Origin: Hyphomonas sp.
GTDB lineage: Bacteria; Pseudomonadota; Alphaproteobacteria; Caulobacterales; Hyphomonadaceae
Reading direction: 5' to 3'
Assembly (NCBI GenBank): GCA_024743015.1
Contig: JANSXJ010000244.1
Coordinates: 1-5,650, forward strand
Length of the DNA: 5,650 nt
Shown here: in pieces, positions 1 to 5,209 of the stretch
Layout: each line of letters starts with the position of its first letter
Numbering within the stretch: position 1 is the first letter of the stretch
The notes under the pieces: model-generated
What the model was told of the DNA's origin: nothing
The model's input: only the letters and a program-made list of their open reading frames with translations
Database searches by the model: none
Program-made: the position numbers and the translations under genes

Positions 1-142
1 CCTTGATCGATTATTCGGTTAACGAACTCGCCAGACTCCGTAAATCAGGCCGCATTGATTGCTCACAGCTTTCCGCCCGTAAAGTTTATTATTTCGGATT
101 CCAGCTGGTGAAATTCATTCTTAGCCCCACAGAGGAAACATC
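1..142. other. Leader region upstream of the integrase, no convincing gene
   Basis: These bases hold no gene I can support. One frame is open from a TTG near base 3 across the integrase start to base 293, but it has no recognisable motif and runs out of frame through a real gene. A TATTAT hexamer at 87-92 could be a -10 element, but no good -35 lies 16 to 18 bases upstream. GTTAAC at 18-23 with flanking TTCG and CGAA makes a small near-palindrome (14-26) of unknown meaning. Confidence 0.4.
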
Positions 143-1270
143 ATGTCTCGCAAAACCGAGAATCGAGCATACCAGATCGGCGACTATTGGCTCTCAAAAC
201 AGGCCAGAAGCGACGTCTGGTGCCGCACATGGTACGACCCAAACAGTCGCCAAACTCGACGCTCTAGCTTGCGCGAGGAGGACTTTGAGCTAGCCAAACA
301 AAAGCTCACCGATTGGTTTGTTTTGCAACACTCTAAACCGACGCAAGAAATCGCTCAGGCCACGATCGCGGAGATCTTTGCTCGTTTCTACGAGCATCAC
401 GGACAAACGCTGGTGTCCGCTCGCGACGTGAAACGCAACCTCAACTATTGGCTCGATTTTCACGAAGACGCCACGGTTGACGAAGCTGCTAATCAACAGC
501 AGCAAACCAAGTTTCGTGATTGGCTTCACAAAACGCGCGGCATGAGCCTGGCGTCGGTCCGTACATGTCTGCTGATTGGAAAGTCAGCGCTAAATTGGGC
601 GTGGAAACGCGGGGAAATCGCTCAGATTCCATACATTCCACTCGTGAAGCCTCCGAAGCCTGAACCTAAGGGTCGACCTCTTGAAGTCGATGAAGTCGTA
701 AAGCTGTTCGCGCACGCAAAGCAGCAACACATCCGCACGCTGATGGCCTTTATGATTGGCACCGCCGCGCGTACCGGAGCGATGCTCGACATGACGATCG
801 ATCAAATCGATATCGAACGCCATCTCATTCATCTCAATCCAGAAGGGCGACCTCAGAACAACAAATTTCGCCCCACCGTAAAGCTCCCGTCGCAGCTGCT
901 CGAATATGCCGCTGAGCGATCCAAGGAGGTGAGCGGATCGATGCTGATCAGCTTCAACGACAAGCCGGTAGCATCGGTGAAGACCAGCTGGCGGAAGTTA
1001 GTTTCCGATTGCAAGTTCAATGGCAACGTTCAAACATATTCTTTTCGCCACACCGTGGCCCGATGGATGAGAATGCAGGGCGTTCCTGCTTGGGAAGTTG
1101 CCGCTCAGCTTGGTCACAAAGCTCCAGATTTCACGACTACGGAAATCTATGCTCCGTTTGACCCGACCTATTTATCTAAGGCAGTCGCAGCTATCGATGA
1201 TTTTTTTGGTCTTGTTGCGTGTGAGTTGCGTGTGAAAACGATCTCAGAATATTTGCTAAATGAGGCCTAA
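143..1270 (+). CDS. Tyrosine recombinase / site-specific integrase
   Basis: Probably catalyses insertion and excision of the element at the neighbouring tRNA-Phe gene by cutting and rejoining DNA through a tyrosine-DNA intermediate. The protein has 375 residues, normal for island and phage integrases. Roughly, residues 1-65 form an arm-type N-terminal part, 70-160 the helical core-binding domain, and 175-350 the catalytic domain. Visible catalytic residues are Arg210 (AARTGA), Lys241 in the likely beta-hairpin, Arg302-His303 in YSFRHT, His325 in LGHK, and the nucleophile Tyr336 (TEIYAPF). The usual first His of the HxxR motif is Tyr299 here, a known type of variation. The ATG at 143 has an AGAGGA Shine-Dalgarno at 131-136 with good spacing. 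The gene converges on the tRNA. The recombinase fold is certain by motif; the tRNA as target is inferred from position. Confidence 0.93.
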   Translation: MSRKTENRAYQIGDYWLSKQARSDVWCRTWYDPNSRQTRRSSLREEDFELAKQKLTDWFVLQHSKPTQEIAQATIAEIFARFYEHHGQTLVSARDVKRNLNYWLDFHEDATVDEAANQQQQTKFRDWLHKTRGMSLASVRTCLLIGKSALNWAWKRGEIAQIPYIPLVKPPKPEPKGRPLEVDEVVKLFAHAKQQHIRTLMAFMIGTAARTGAMLDMTIDQIDIERHLIHLNPEGRPQNNKFRPTVKLPSQLLEYAAERSKEVSGSMLISFNDKPVASVKTSWRKLVSDCKFNGNVQTYSFRHTVARWMRMQGVPAWEVAAQLGHKAPDFTTTEIYAPFDPTYLSKAVAAIDDFFGLVACELRVKTISEYLLNEA

Positions 1271-1283
1271 GCCTTTGTTTTTT
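1262..1283 (+). terminator. Weak intrinsic terminator of the integrase gene
   Basis: AGGC (1263-1266) and GCCT (1271-1274) can pair around a CTAA loop, with one extra G-T pair, and are followed directly by TTGTTTTTTT. The integrase stop codon lies in the loop. The stem is short, so termination may be partial, but the T-run is convincing. It would stop integrase transcripts just before they run antisense into the tRNA. Confidence 0.4.
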
Positions 1284-1284
1284 A

Positions 1285-1327
1285 TGGTGCCCGGGGGCGG
1301 ATTTGAACCACCGACACGCGGATTTTC
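1285..1327. other. Probable attachment site (tRNA-Phe 3' half)
   Basis: The crossover for tRNA-targeting tyrosine recombinases commonly falls in the anticodon or T-loop part of the tRNA, and the identity block then runs to the tRNA 3' end. The integrase stops 14 bases from that end, which puts the junction here. The partner copy of this segment should lie at the far, left end of the element, outside the window, so the exact core cannot be read. Limits are inferred. Confidence 0.45.
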
Positions 1328-1359
1328 AATCCGCTGCTCTACCCCTGAGCTACCCGGGC
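1285..1359 (-). tRNA. tRNA-Phe, anticodon GAA
   Basis: Read on the minus strand, the cloverleaf is complete. There is a 7-bp acceptor stem (1353-1359 with 1289-1295), a 4-bp D stem (GCTC/GAGC) with a short AGGGGTA loop, and a 5-bp anticodon stem (GCGGA/TCCGC) enclosing TTGAAAA. The anticodon GAA is at 1325-1327. A 5-base variable loop follows, then a T arm with TTCAAAT loop, whose stem contains one G-T pair. The discriminator A is at 1288 and CCA is encoded at 1285-1287. It is 75 bases with CCA. All stems pair, so the gene looks functional despite the element next to its 3' end. It lies downstream of the PLP lyase on the same strand. Confidence 0.97.
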
Positions 1360-1369
1360 AGGCCAAACA

Positions 1370-1397
1370 GGGAAGCGGCTTATTAGCCGCCCTTCCC
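1370..1397. repeat. Interrupted inverted repeat between PLP lyase gene and tRNA-Phe
   Basis: GCGGCT (1375-1380) and AGCCGC (1385-1390) are perfectly complementary around TATT. GGGAA (1370-1374) and TTCCC (1393-1397) extend the stem after a 2-base CC bulge. In RNA this would be a stable 11-bp hairpin. On the minus strand the following bases are TGTTTGGCC, a poor T-tract, so it is at best a weak terminator for the lyase gene. The centre coincides with the likely -10 of the tRNA. Confidence 0.5.
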
Positions 1398-1408
1398 GCG
1401 CTTGTCCA
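1380..1408 (-). promoter_or_regulatory. Possible sigma-70 type promoter of tRNA-Phe
   Basis: On the minus strand TGGACA (1403-1408) matches the -35 consensus at five of six bases. It is followed after 17 bases by TAATAA (1380-1385), a weak -10. The bases after the -10 are GC-rich (GCCGCTTCC), as is typical of stable-RNA promoters under stringent control. Transcription would begin about 13 bases before the tRNA 5' end. The -10 sits in the loop of the inverted repeat at 1370-1397. Confidence 0.35.
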
Positions 1409-1468
1409 ATGGGGAAATTGTTTTTTTGCAGATGCTGTCTGCCCTGCCCTGATCCTGCCGGTAAACGG

Positions 1469-2713
1469 CTAGCTATAGCGTGCTTCGACTTTCAGTTTTT
1501 CAGCGTCCGCGCTCGCTTCGACGGCCTGAAGGCTAGCCTCCAGATCGGAGAGATATTCGTCAATGAAATCGGCATGTTTGGGCGATAGCATGAGGTGCAG
1601 GCTTGGCGGCTCCTTGGTCACGGAGGTGAACCAGCCGCGGCGATAGATCTCGCCGTAAATCGCGAAGGCGTGATAATCGGGATGCCGAAAGGCGATCAGG
1701 CCCAGCATCGGATTGCCGAGCACTTCAAATCCGAGGCGCTTCACGCCCGCCTCGACCCGCTCCCGCGTGGCGCACACCTGGCCTTGCAGGCGCTTGTAAC
1801 CCTCAATGCCGAGATGGTTCATCACCGCCCAGGCCGCGGAGATTGCACCGCCTGGGCGTGTCCCTGCGAGCGTTGGCGTTTTCATCGGCGCGCCCGACCA
1901 TTGGTTCATGTCGAACGGCATGTGCTGGAACAGCTCTTCAGAGCGAAACAGGACCGTCGAAGCGCCTTTGGCCGCGTAGCCATATTTGTGCAAGTCCGCG
2001 CTCATCGAGTGGACGGCGGGCACTTCGAAATCGAACGCAGGAACTGGAACGCCGTTCATCCGCGCAAAAGGCGCAAAATATCCGCCGACACAGGCATCGA
2101 CATGCAGCCAGATGCCTTTCTTTTCAGCCACTTCGCCGAGTGCTTCGATCGGATCGATGATGCCATGCGGAAAGTTTGGCGCTGAGCCGACCATCATGAT
2201 CGTATTCTCGTCGCAGGCCTCGCCCATGGCGGTCGGATCCGCCTCGAAGGAACCGTCGGTCTTGAGCGGGACGCGGCGGACCTCAATGTCCATAAGATGG
2301 GCCGCTTTGTCGAACGCCAGGTGCGCCGATTGAGGCAGGACAATGTTGGATCGTTCCAGCGCTCGCCCGTCTGCACGAGCAAAGTCGCGTGCGGTCTTGA
2401 TCGCCATGGTGATGGAGTCAGTGCCGCCCGATGTCATCGCGCCGGTGCCTCCCTCCGGGCCGTGCAGCAAACCAAGCCCCATGGAAATCACGTCCTTTTC
2501 CATCTGCGCCAGGGACGGAAAAGCGAGTGGTCCGAGGCCATTCTCCGACATGAACGCGGCATAGGCCTCTTTCTGGATGGCAGCGATCTCCTCACCGGCA
2601 TTGAACACATAAACAGCGGTTCGGCCGTCTCGCCACTTGGCATCCCCGGCGCCGCGCTGGGTCATCTCGCTCTGGATCTCCTCCCAGGCGCGTCCTTGCT
2701 CAGGCATTTTCAT
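1469..2713 (-). CDS. PLP-dependent lyase/decarboxylase, sphingosine-1-phosphate lyase-like
   Basis: A fold-type I PLP enzyme of the group II decarboxylase superfamily. The best visible match is to sphingosine-1-phosphate lyases, which split phosphorylated long-chain bases into an aldehyde and phosphoethanolamine. Marks in order are FPSLAQME (65-72), the PLP-phosphate loop TSGGTDS (94-100), His131 in SAHLAFDKAAH (expected to stack on the PLP ring), HVDAC with Asp206 (204-208), SADLHKYG with Schiff-base Lys243, and TLAGTRPGG (281-289). There is no membrane segment, and at 414 residues it is shorter than eukaryotic lyases, so it is probably a soluble cytoplasmic enzyme. The family's usual HPD before FP is replaced by GPLA, so the substrate may differ. 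An amino-acid decarboxylase is the main alternative. The ATG at 2713 has GGGAG at 2722-2726 upstream; the ATG two codons on is less well placed. The gene is preceded by a terminator, implying its own promoter, which I cannot identify. Confidence 0.88.
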   Translation of the reverse strand: MKMPEQGRAWEEIQSEMTQRGAGDAKWRDGRTAVYVFNAGEEIAAIQKEAYAAFMSENGLGPLAFPSLAQMEKDVISMGLGLLHGPEGGTGAMTSGGTDSITMAIKTARDFARADGRALERSNIVLPQSAHLAFDKAAHLMDIEVRRVPLKTDGSFEADPTAMGEACDENTIMMVGSAPNFPHGIIDPIEALGEVAEKKGIWLHVDACVGGYFAPFARMNGVPVPAFDFEVPAVHSMSADLHKYGYAAKGASTVLFRSEELFQHMPFDMNQWSGAPMKTPTLAGTRPGGAISAAWAVMNHLGIEGYKRLQGQVCATRERVEAGVKRLGFEVLGNPMLGLIAFRHPDYHAFAIYGEIYRRGWFTSVTKEPPSLHLMLSPKHADFIDEYLSDLEASLQAVEASADAEKLKVEARYS

Positions 2714-2755
2714 TTCTCAGTCTCCCGCGTTTGACAGCCAGAGTGCGTCAGCAGG

Positions 2756-2798
2756 AGAAGAAAATCGAGAGGGCGCAGCAAAATTTTGCCGCGCCCTC
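2756..2798 (-). terminator. Rho-independent terminator of the downstream UrcA gene
   Basis: GAGGGCGC (2769-2776) and GCGCCCTC (2791-2798) are perfectly complementary. After one A/C mismatch the inner GCAAAATTTTGC (2778-2789) is itself a perfect palindrome, so up to 14 pairs can form. On the minus strand the hairpin is followed by TCGATTTTCTTCTC, a T-rich tail. It begins 27 bases after the UrcA stop codon and ends just before the PLP lyase leader, separating the two genes into different transcripts. Confidence 0.8.
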
Positions 2799-2825
2799 GT
2801 CTGTTCGGATCGGAGAGGTTTCGGG

Positions 2826-3155
2826 CTAGCTTTCGCGCGAGGCTCTCAACGCTTCGGTCAGCGTGGGTGATTGTAGTGAGCCCACCGCAACATCTATGGC
2901 TTTCTCAGCGCATTGTGTGCGAAGCTTGCGCTCCTGAAGCGTCACACGGGCAGTAGACAGCCTGCAAACGCGTTCCGCGGCTTTTTCAATTTTGCTGAGC
3001 ACGCGTTCTGCGTCAGCGCGGTCGGACAAGTCGTATCCGAGGATTGAGACGTCCTGGTTTTTAACATGCACATCAGACGTTGCGGCAAAGGCTGGGACCA
3101 TGGCGAGGGTGGATGTTGCGAGTGCGATTGACGCAAGTGTTTTGGGAAGGGTCAT
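2826..3155 (-). CDS. UrcA family protein, secreted (second copy in transcription order)
   Basis: A small exported protein of the UrcA family, whose molecular function is unknown. The namesake in Caulobacter crescentus is known for a uranium-responsive promoter. The 109 residues begin with a signal peptide: Lys5, a hydrophobic stretch 8-20, and an AFA cleavage motif at 22-24, giving a periplasmic mature protein of about 85 residues. The family pattern follows: YDLSDRAD (41-48), a helix rich in Lys, Glu and Arg (52-63), RVC with Cys64, then Cys82 in QCAEKAI. The two cysteines probably form a disulfide. The ATG at 3155 has a perfect AGGAGG at 3163-3168 with a 7-base gap. It is a paralogue of the gene at 3374-3703: same length, same cysteine positions, similar ends (SPTLTEALRASR against SPLVSAALRDAR). 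A strong terminator follows it. Confidence 0.88.
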   Translation of the reverse strand: MTLPKTLASIALATSTLAMVPAFAATSDVHVKNQDVSILGYDLSDRADAERVLSKIEKAAERVCRLSTARVTLQERKLRTQCAEKAIDVAVGSLQSPTLTEALRASRES

Positions 3156-3173
3156 TTTATATCCTCCTGCTGA

Positions 3174-3209
3174 GGGTGATTGTTGTTCTCTCTTCCCACC
3201 AAATCACCC
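3174..3209. repeat. 8-bp inverted repeat in the leader of the UrcA gene at 2826-3155
   Basis: GGGTGATT (3174-3181) and AATCACCC (3202-3209) are exact reverse complements separated by 20 bases. In the minus-strand mRNA they would form an 8-bp stem with a 20-base loop, ending 5 bases before the AGGAGG ribosome-binding site. It could act as an operator, a 5' stabilising hairpin or a translation control element. The other UrcA gene has the same arrangement with different arm sequences. Confidence 0.5.
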
Positions 3210-3219
3210 CTAGCACACT

Positions 3220-3263
3220 TTTATCGAAAAACAATATGAACTTTTTGTTACTACATATGTAAC
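3220..3263 (-). promoter_or_regulatory. Likely promoter region with activator-like dyad upstream of the UrcA gene at 2826-3155
   Basis: An AT-rich island contains the dyad GTTAC-N7-GTAAC (3247-3263), centred on the perfect palindrome TACATATGTA. Downstream on the minus strand are two possible -10 elements, CATATT (3233-3238) and GATAAA (3220-3225), neither with a good -35. A dyad about 33 bases upstream of GATAAA would be near -43, the normal place for a class II activator. On the minus strand TATGT also occurs twice 9 bases apart, so a direct-repeat reading is possible. The regulator is not identifiable. Confidence 0.35.
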
Positions 3264-3316
3264 ATACTCTCGAAGGTTCTAGCTCCAGACGAGATGCTGG
3301 CTCGCCGTTCGCGGAA

Positions 3317-3340
3317 GGGCGCGGCATGAAATCCGCGCCC
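3317..3340 (-). terminator. Hairpin after the UrcA gene at 3374-3703, probable terminator or mRNA 3' end
   Basis: GGGCGCGG (3317-3324) and CCGCGCCC (3333-3340) form a perfect 8-bp GC stem with an 8-base loop, 33 bases after the stop codon. On the minus strand only TTCC follows, so the T-tract needed for a classical intrinsic terminator is missing. It may still stop or stabilise the transcript, or mark a Rho-dependent end. Its position is equivalent to the stronger terminator of the second UrcA gene. Confidence 0.4.
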
Positions 3341-3373
3341 GATTGGTGGAAACTAAGCTAAAGCGAAATCCGC

Positions 3374-3703
3374 TCAGCGCGATCGCGCATCTCGCAGCGC
3401 CGCCGAAACGAGGGGCGAGTCAATCGACGTGATGGCTTGCTCAATCGCTTCATCCATACATTCATGCACTTCCATGCGCTCGGTCATGGTCCATGTCCTT
3501 CCAGTGACGGCGCAGGCCCGCTTGGCGGCGCGCTCCAACCGAATCAGAAGGGCATCCACCTCCGCTGGGTTGGCATGGTCGAGCTGATCAAGCGAGACGC
3601 TGATCGTCTTGATCTGCGGCGCCTCAGCTGAGGCGATTCCCGCGGCGAAGCCAACGGCAAGTACAGCACCAGCGATTCTGAGAATGGATTTATGTGGGGA
3701 CAT
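3374..3703 (-). CDS. UrcA family protein, secreted (first copy in transcription order)
   Basis: A second UrcA-family protein of unknown function, predicted to be exported. The reading frame is open up to 3769, but the ATG at 3703 is chosen. It has AGGAAA at 3711-3716 with proper spacing, starts a clean signal peptide, and yields 109 residues, the same length as its neighbour. The signal peptide has Lys5 and Arg9, a hydrophobic core at 10-23, and an ASA cleavage motif at 24-26. Mature features are a short beta-like ISVSLDQLD segment (34-42), a charged helix RLERAAKRAC ending in Cys64, Cys82 in ECMDEAI, and SPLVSAALRDARSR at the end. Both cysteines align exactly with those of the gene at 2826-3155, so the pair arose by duplication and then diverged considerably. 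It is transcribed away from radA, sharing a 129-base intergenic region with it. Confidence 0.85.
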   Translation of the reverse strand: MSPHKSILRIAGAVLAVGFAAGIASAEAPQIKTISVSLDQLDHANPAEVDALLIRLERAAKRACAVTGRTWTMTERMEVHECMDEAIEQAITSIDSPLVSAALRDARSR

Positions 3704-3710
3704 TTTGATA

Positions 3711-3716
3711 TTTCCT
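3711..3716 (-). promoter_or_regulatory. Shine-Dalgarno site fixing the UrcA start at 3703
   Basis: On the minus strand AGGAAA lies 7 bases before the ATG at 3703. The longer possible start at 3769 would add 22 residues ahead of the signal peptide, would place this ribosome-binding site inside the gene, and would not match the length of the paralogue. Confidence 0.7.
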
Positions 3717-3718
3717 AT

Positions 3719-3755
3719 CGGGTTAGTCCCTAGTACCCACGTCATTTCTAACCCG
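3719..3755. repeat. 8-bp inverted repeat in the leader of the UrcA gene at 3374-3703
   Basis: CGGGTTAG (3719-3726) and CTAACCCG (3748-3755) are exact reverse complements separated by 21 bases. The nearer arm ends 2 bases before the Shine-Dalgarno site, and the far arm overlaps a candidate -10. It may be an operator for a regulator touching both half-sites three helical turns apart, or a leader hairpin if transcription begins further upstream. Confidence 0.5.
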
Positions 3756-3773
3756 CCCCAGATCAACAATCAA
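3745..3773 (-). promoter_or_regulatory. Possible promoter of the UrcA gene at 3374-3703
   Basis: On the minus strand TTGATT (3768-3773) and TAGAAA (3745-3750) are separated by exactly 17 bases, each matching the sigma-70 consensus at four of six positions. The -10 overlaps the upstream arm of the inverted repeat at 3719-3755, which would suit repression by a protein bound there. Transcription would then begin near 3738. Confidence 0.35.
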
Positions 3774-3832
3774 ACCCTGACGCGAATCTACATTTTCTCC
3801 CCTTTCGCATTTTCGCGGACCCCGCTAACCAA

Positions 3833-5209
3833 ATGCCCATGGCCAAGTCACAATTCATCTGCCAGTCCTGCGGCGCGACCCATTCGAAATGGTCCGGGCG
3901 GTGCGACGCGTGCGGCGAATGGAATACGCTGGTTGAAGAAGCCGTCTCGGGTCCACCGGGTGGACTGAAATCTCCCAAGGGCGGATCGAAGCGTGTCAGC
4001 AAGGCGAAATTCTCCGCGCTGAACGGCGATGATGCTCCGCCCGAGCGGATTGTGTTGGGCGTTGATGAACTGGATCGTGTTTTTGGAGGCGGCATCGTTC
4101 CGTCCAGCGCAACTCTGATTGGCGGCGATCCGGGGATCGGGAAATCCACGCTGCTGCTCCAGGTGGCCGCGCGCCTCGCCCGCAATGGGCTGACCTCTGT
4201 CTATGTCTCGGGGGAGGAAGCCACGGCGCAAATCCAGGACCGGGCGCGGCGGCTCAAAGTGGCGGACAGCCCCGTCCAGCTCGCGACCGAAACGGATCTA
4301 CGCAAAGTCCTCGCCGCCCTGAAATCGGCCAAGCCGGATTTCGTGGTCATCGATTCAATTCAGACCATGTGGTCGGATAGTCTCGAAGCTGCACCCGGAA
4401 GCGTTAGCCAGGTCCGGGCCTGCGGACAGGAGCTGACCCGCTGGGCCAAGACATCTGGCGCGGCGCTGATTCTGGTTGGGCATGTGACCAAGGAAGGGCA
4501 GATTGCCGGACCACGCGTCGTCGAGCACATGGTCGACACTGTCTTCTATTTCGAAGGCGAACGCGGTCACCAGTTCCGGATATTGCGGGCAGTCAAAAAC
4601 CGATTTGGCCCCACCGATGAAATCGGTATCTTCGAGATGCATCAATACGGCCTCGCCCCAGCGCCAGAGCCGTCGGCCCTGTTCCTCTCCTCCGAAGGCG
4701 ATGAGACTGGCGGAACGGCGGTTTTCGCGGCGATGGAAGGCTCACGCCCGGTGCTCGCGGAAGTACAGGCGCTGGTTGCCCCCAGCGCTTATGGCACGCC
4801 GCGCAGATCAATTGTCGGCTGGGACAGCAATCGCCTGGCCATGCTGCTCGCGGTGCTTGAGTCGCGCTGCGGGGTCTCCCTTGGAGGGCGGGACGTCTAC
4901 CTCTCCGTGGCTGGCGGTTACCGAATGACTGAGCCAGCTGGCGATCTCGCCGCCGCAGCGGCGCTGCTGACATCGGCCTCGTCGAATCCAGGTCCAAGCA
5001 AAGCGATCTATTTTGGCGAATTGGCGCTCTCGGGGGCGATCCGCCCGGTGTCGCGCATGGAGCAGCGATTAAAGGAAGCCGCAAGGCTCGGATTCGAGCA
5101 TGCTTTCGTGCCGGATGGCAGTCCAAAAGCTGTAGAAGGCTTGACGATCACGCCAATCAAGCGCCTATCTCAATTAGTAGAGTTGATCGCACCGGAAGCT
5201 GCCTCATGA
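3833..5209 (+). CDS. radA: DNA repair protein RadA
   Basis: RadA is a RecA-like, DnaB-like ATPase that drives branch migration of recombination intermediates and helps in recombinational repair. The 458 residues match the family length. In order: a four-cysteine zinc finger (Cys10, Cys13, Cys24, Cys27) with the family's KWSGRCDACGEWN context; Walker A GDPGIGKST (98-106, Lys104); Walker B FVVIDSIQ (170-177, Asp174); the RadA-specific KNRFG (255-259); and a Lon-protease-like C-terminal domain from about 280 to 450, which is structural in RadA. Two ATGs, at 3833 and 3839, are possible. The second gives the usual family N-terminus MAKS, and neither has a clear Shine-Dalgarno site, so a weakly translated or leaderless start is possible. 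It is divergent from the UrcA gene at 3374-3703 and overlaps the following cvpA-family gene by four bases. Confidence 0.97.
   Translation: MPMAKSQFICQSCGATHSKWSGRCDACGEWNTLVEEAVSGPPGGLKSPKGGSKRVSKAKFSALNGDDAPPERIVLGVDELDRVFGGGIVPSSATLIGGDPGIGKSTLLLQVAARLARNGLTSVYVSGEEATAQIQDRARRLKVADSPVQLATETDLRKVLAALKSAKPDFVVIDSIQTMWSDSLEAAPGSVSQVRACGQELTRWAKTSGAALILVGHVTKEGQIAGPRVVEHMVDTVFYFEGERGHQFRILRAVKNRFGPTDEIGIFEMHQYGLAPAPEPSALFLSSEGDETGGTAVFAAMEGSRPVLAEVQALVAPSAYGTPRRSIVGWDSNRLAMLLAVLESRCGVSLGGRDVYLSVAGGYRMTEPAGDLAAAAALLTSASSNPGPSKAIYFGELALSGAIRPVSRMEQRLKEAARLGFEHAFVPDGSPKAVEGLTITPIKRLSQLVELIAPEAAS

Larger units (their letters stand above)
1..1327. mobile_element. Right-hand end of an integrated element (genomic island or prophage) at tRNA-Phe, partial
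   Basis: A tyrosine recombinase gene is followed within 14 bases by the 3' end of a tRNA-Phe gene, with the tRNA pointing toward the integrase. Elements that insert at tRNA genes rebuild the tRNA 3' part at one junction and often keep their integrase gene beside it, so the element should occupy the left of the window and continue past base 1. The integrase gene looks more AT-rich than radA, which agrees with transfer. No cargo gene and no second attachment copy is visible here, so type and size are unknown. The right limit given is the tRNA anticodon region and is approximate. Confidence 0.55.

Noticed and set aside
3..293. Open frame from TTG at base 3 overlapping the integrase start
   Set aside because: It has no motif, a non-ATG start and no Shine-Dalgarno site, and more than half of it runs in another frame through the well-supported integrase.
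1432..1446. GCAGA-N5-TCTGC hairpin beside a run of seven T as a terminator of the PLP lyase gene
   Set aside because: On the minus strand the hairpin is followed by A residues, not T, so it has the wrong polarity; the T-run precedes the hairpin on the plus strand.
1260..1472. Plus-strand open frame containing PGGGFEPPTRGFSIRCSTPE
   Set aside because: This peptide is the translation of the antisense of tRNA-Phe, a well-known false gene call.
1595..2734. Several plus-strand open frames opposite the PLP lyase gene
   Set aside because: They are shadows of a gene with full family motifs; their products are Arg/Ala-rich and have no recognisable domain.
2731..2736. Perfect plus-strand TTGACA as a -35 element
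   Set aside because: The bases 17 positions downstream are GGAGAA, no -10 is present, and no plus-strand gene follows.
4593..5126. 177-residue minus-strand open frame inside radA
   Set aside because: Low-complexity Arg/Pro-rich translation opposite the conserved Lon-like domain of RadA.
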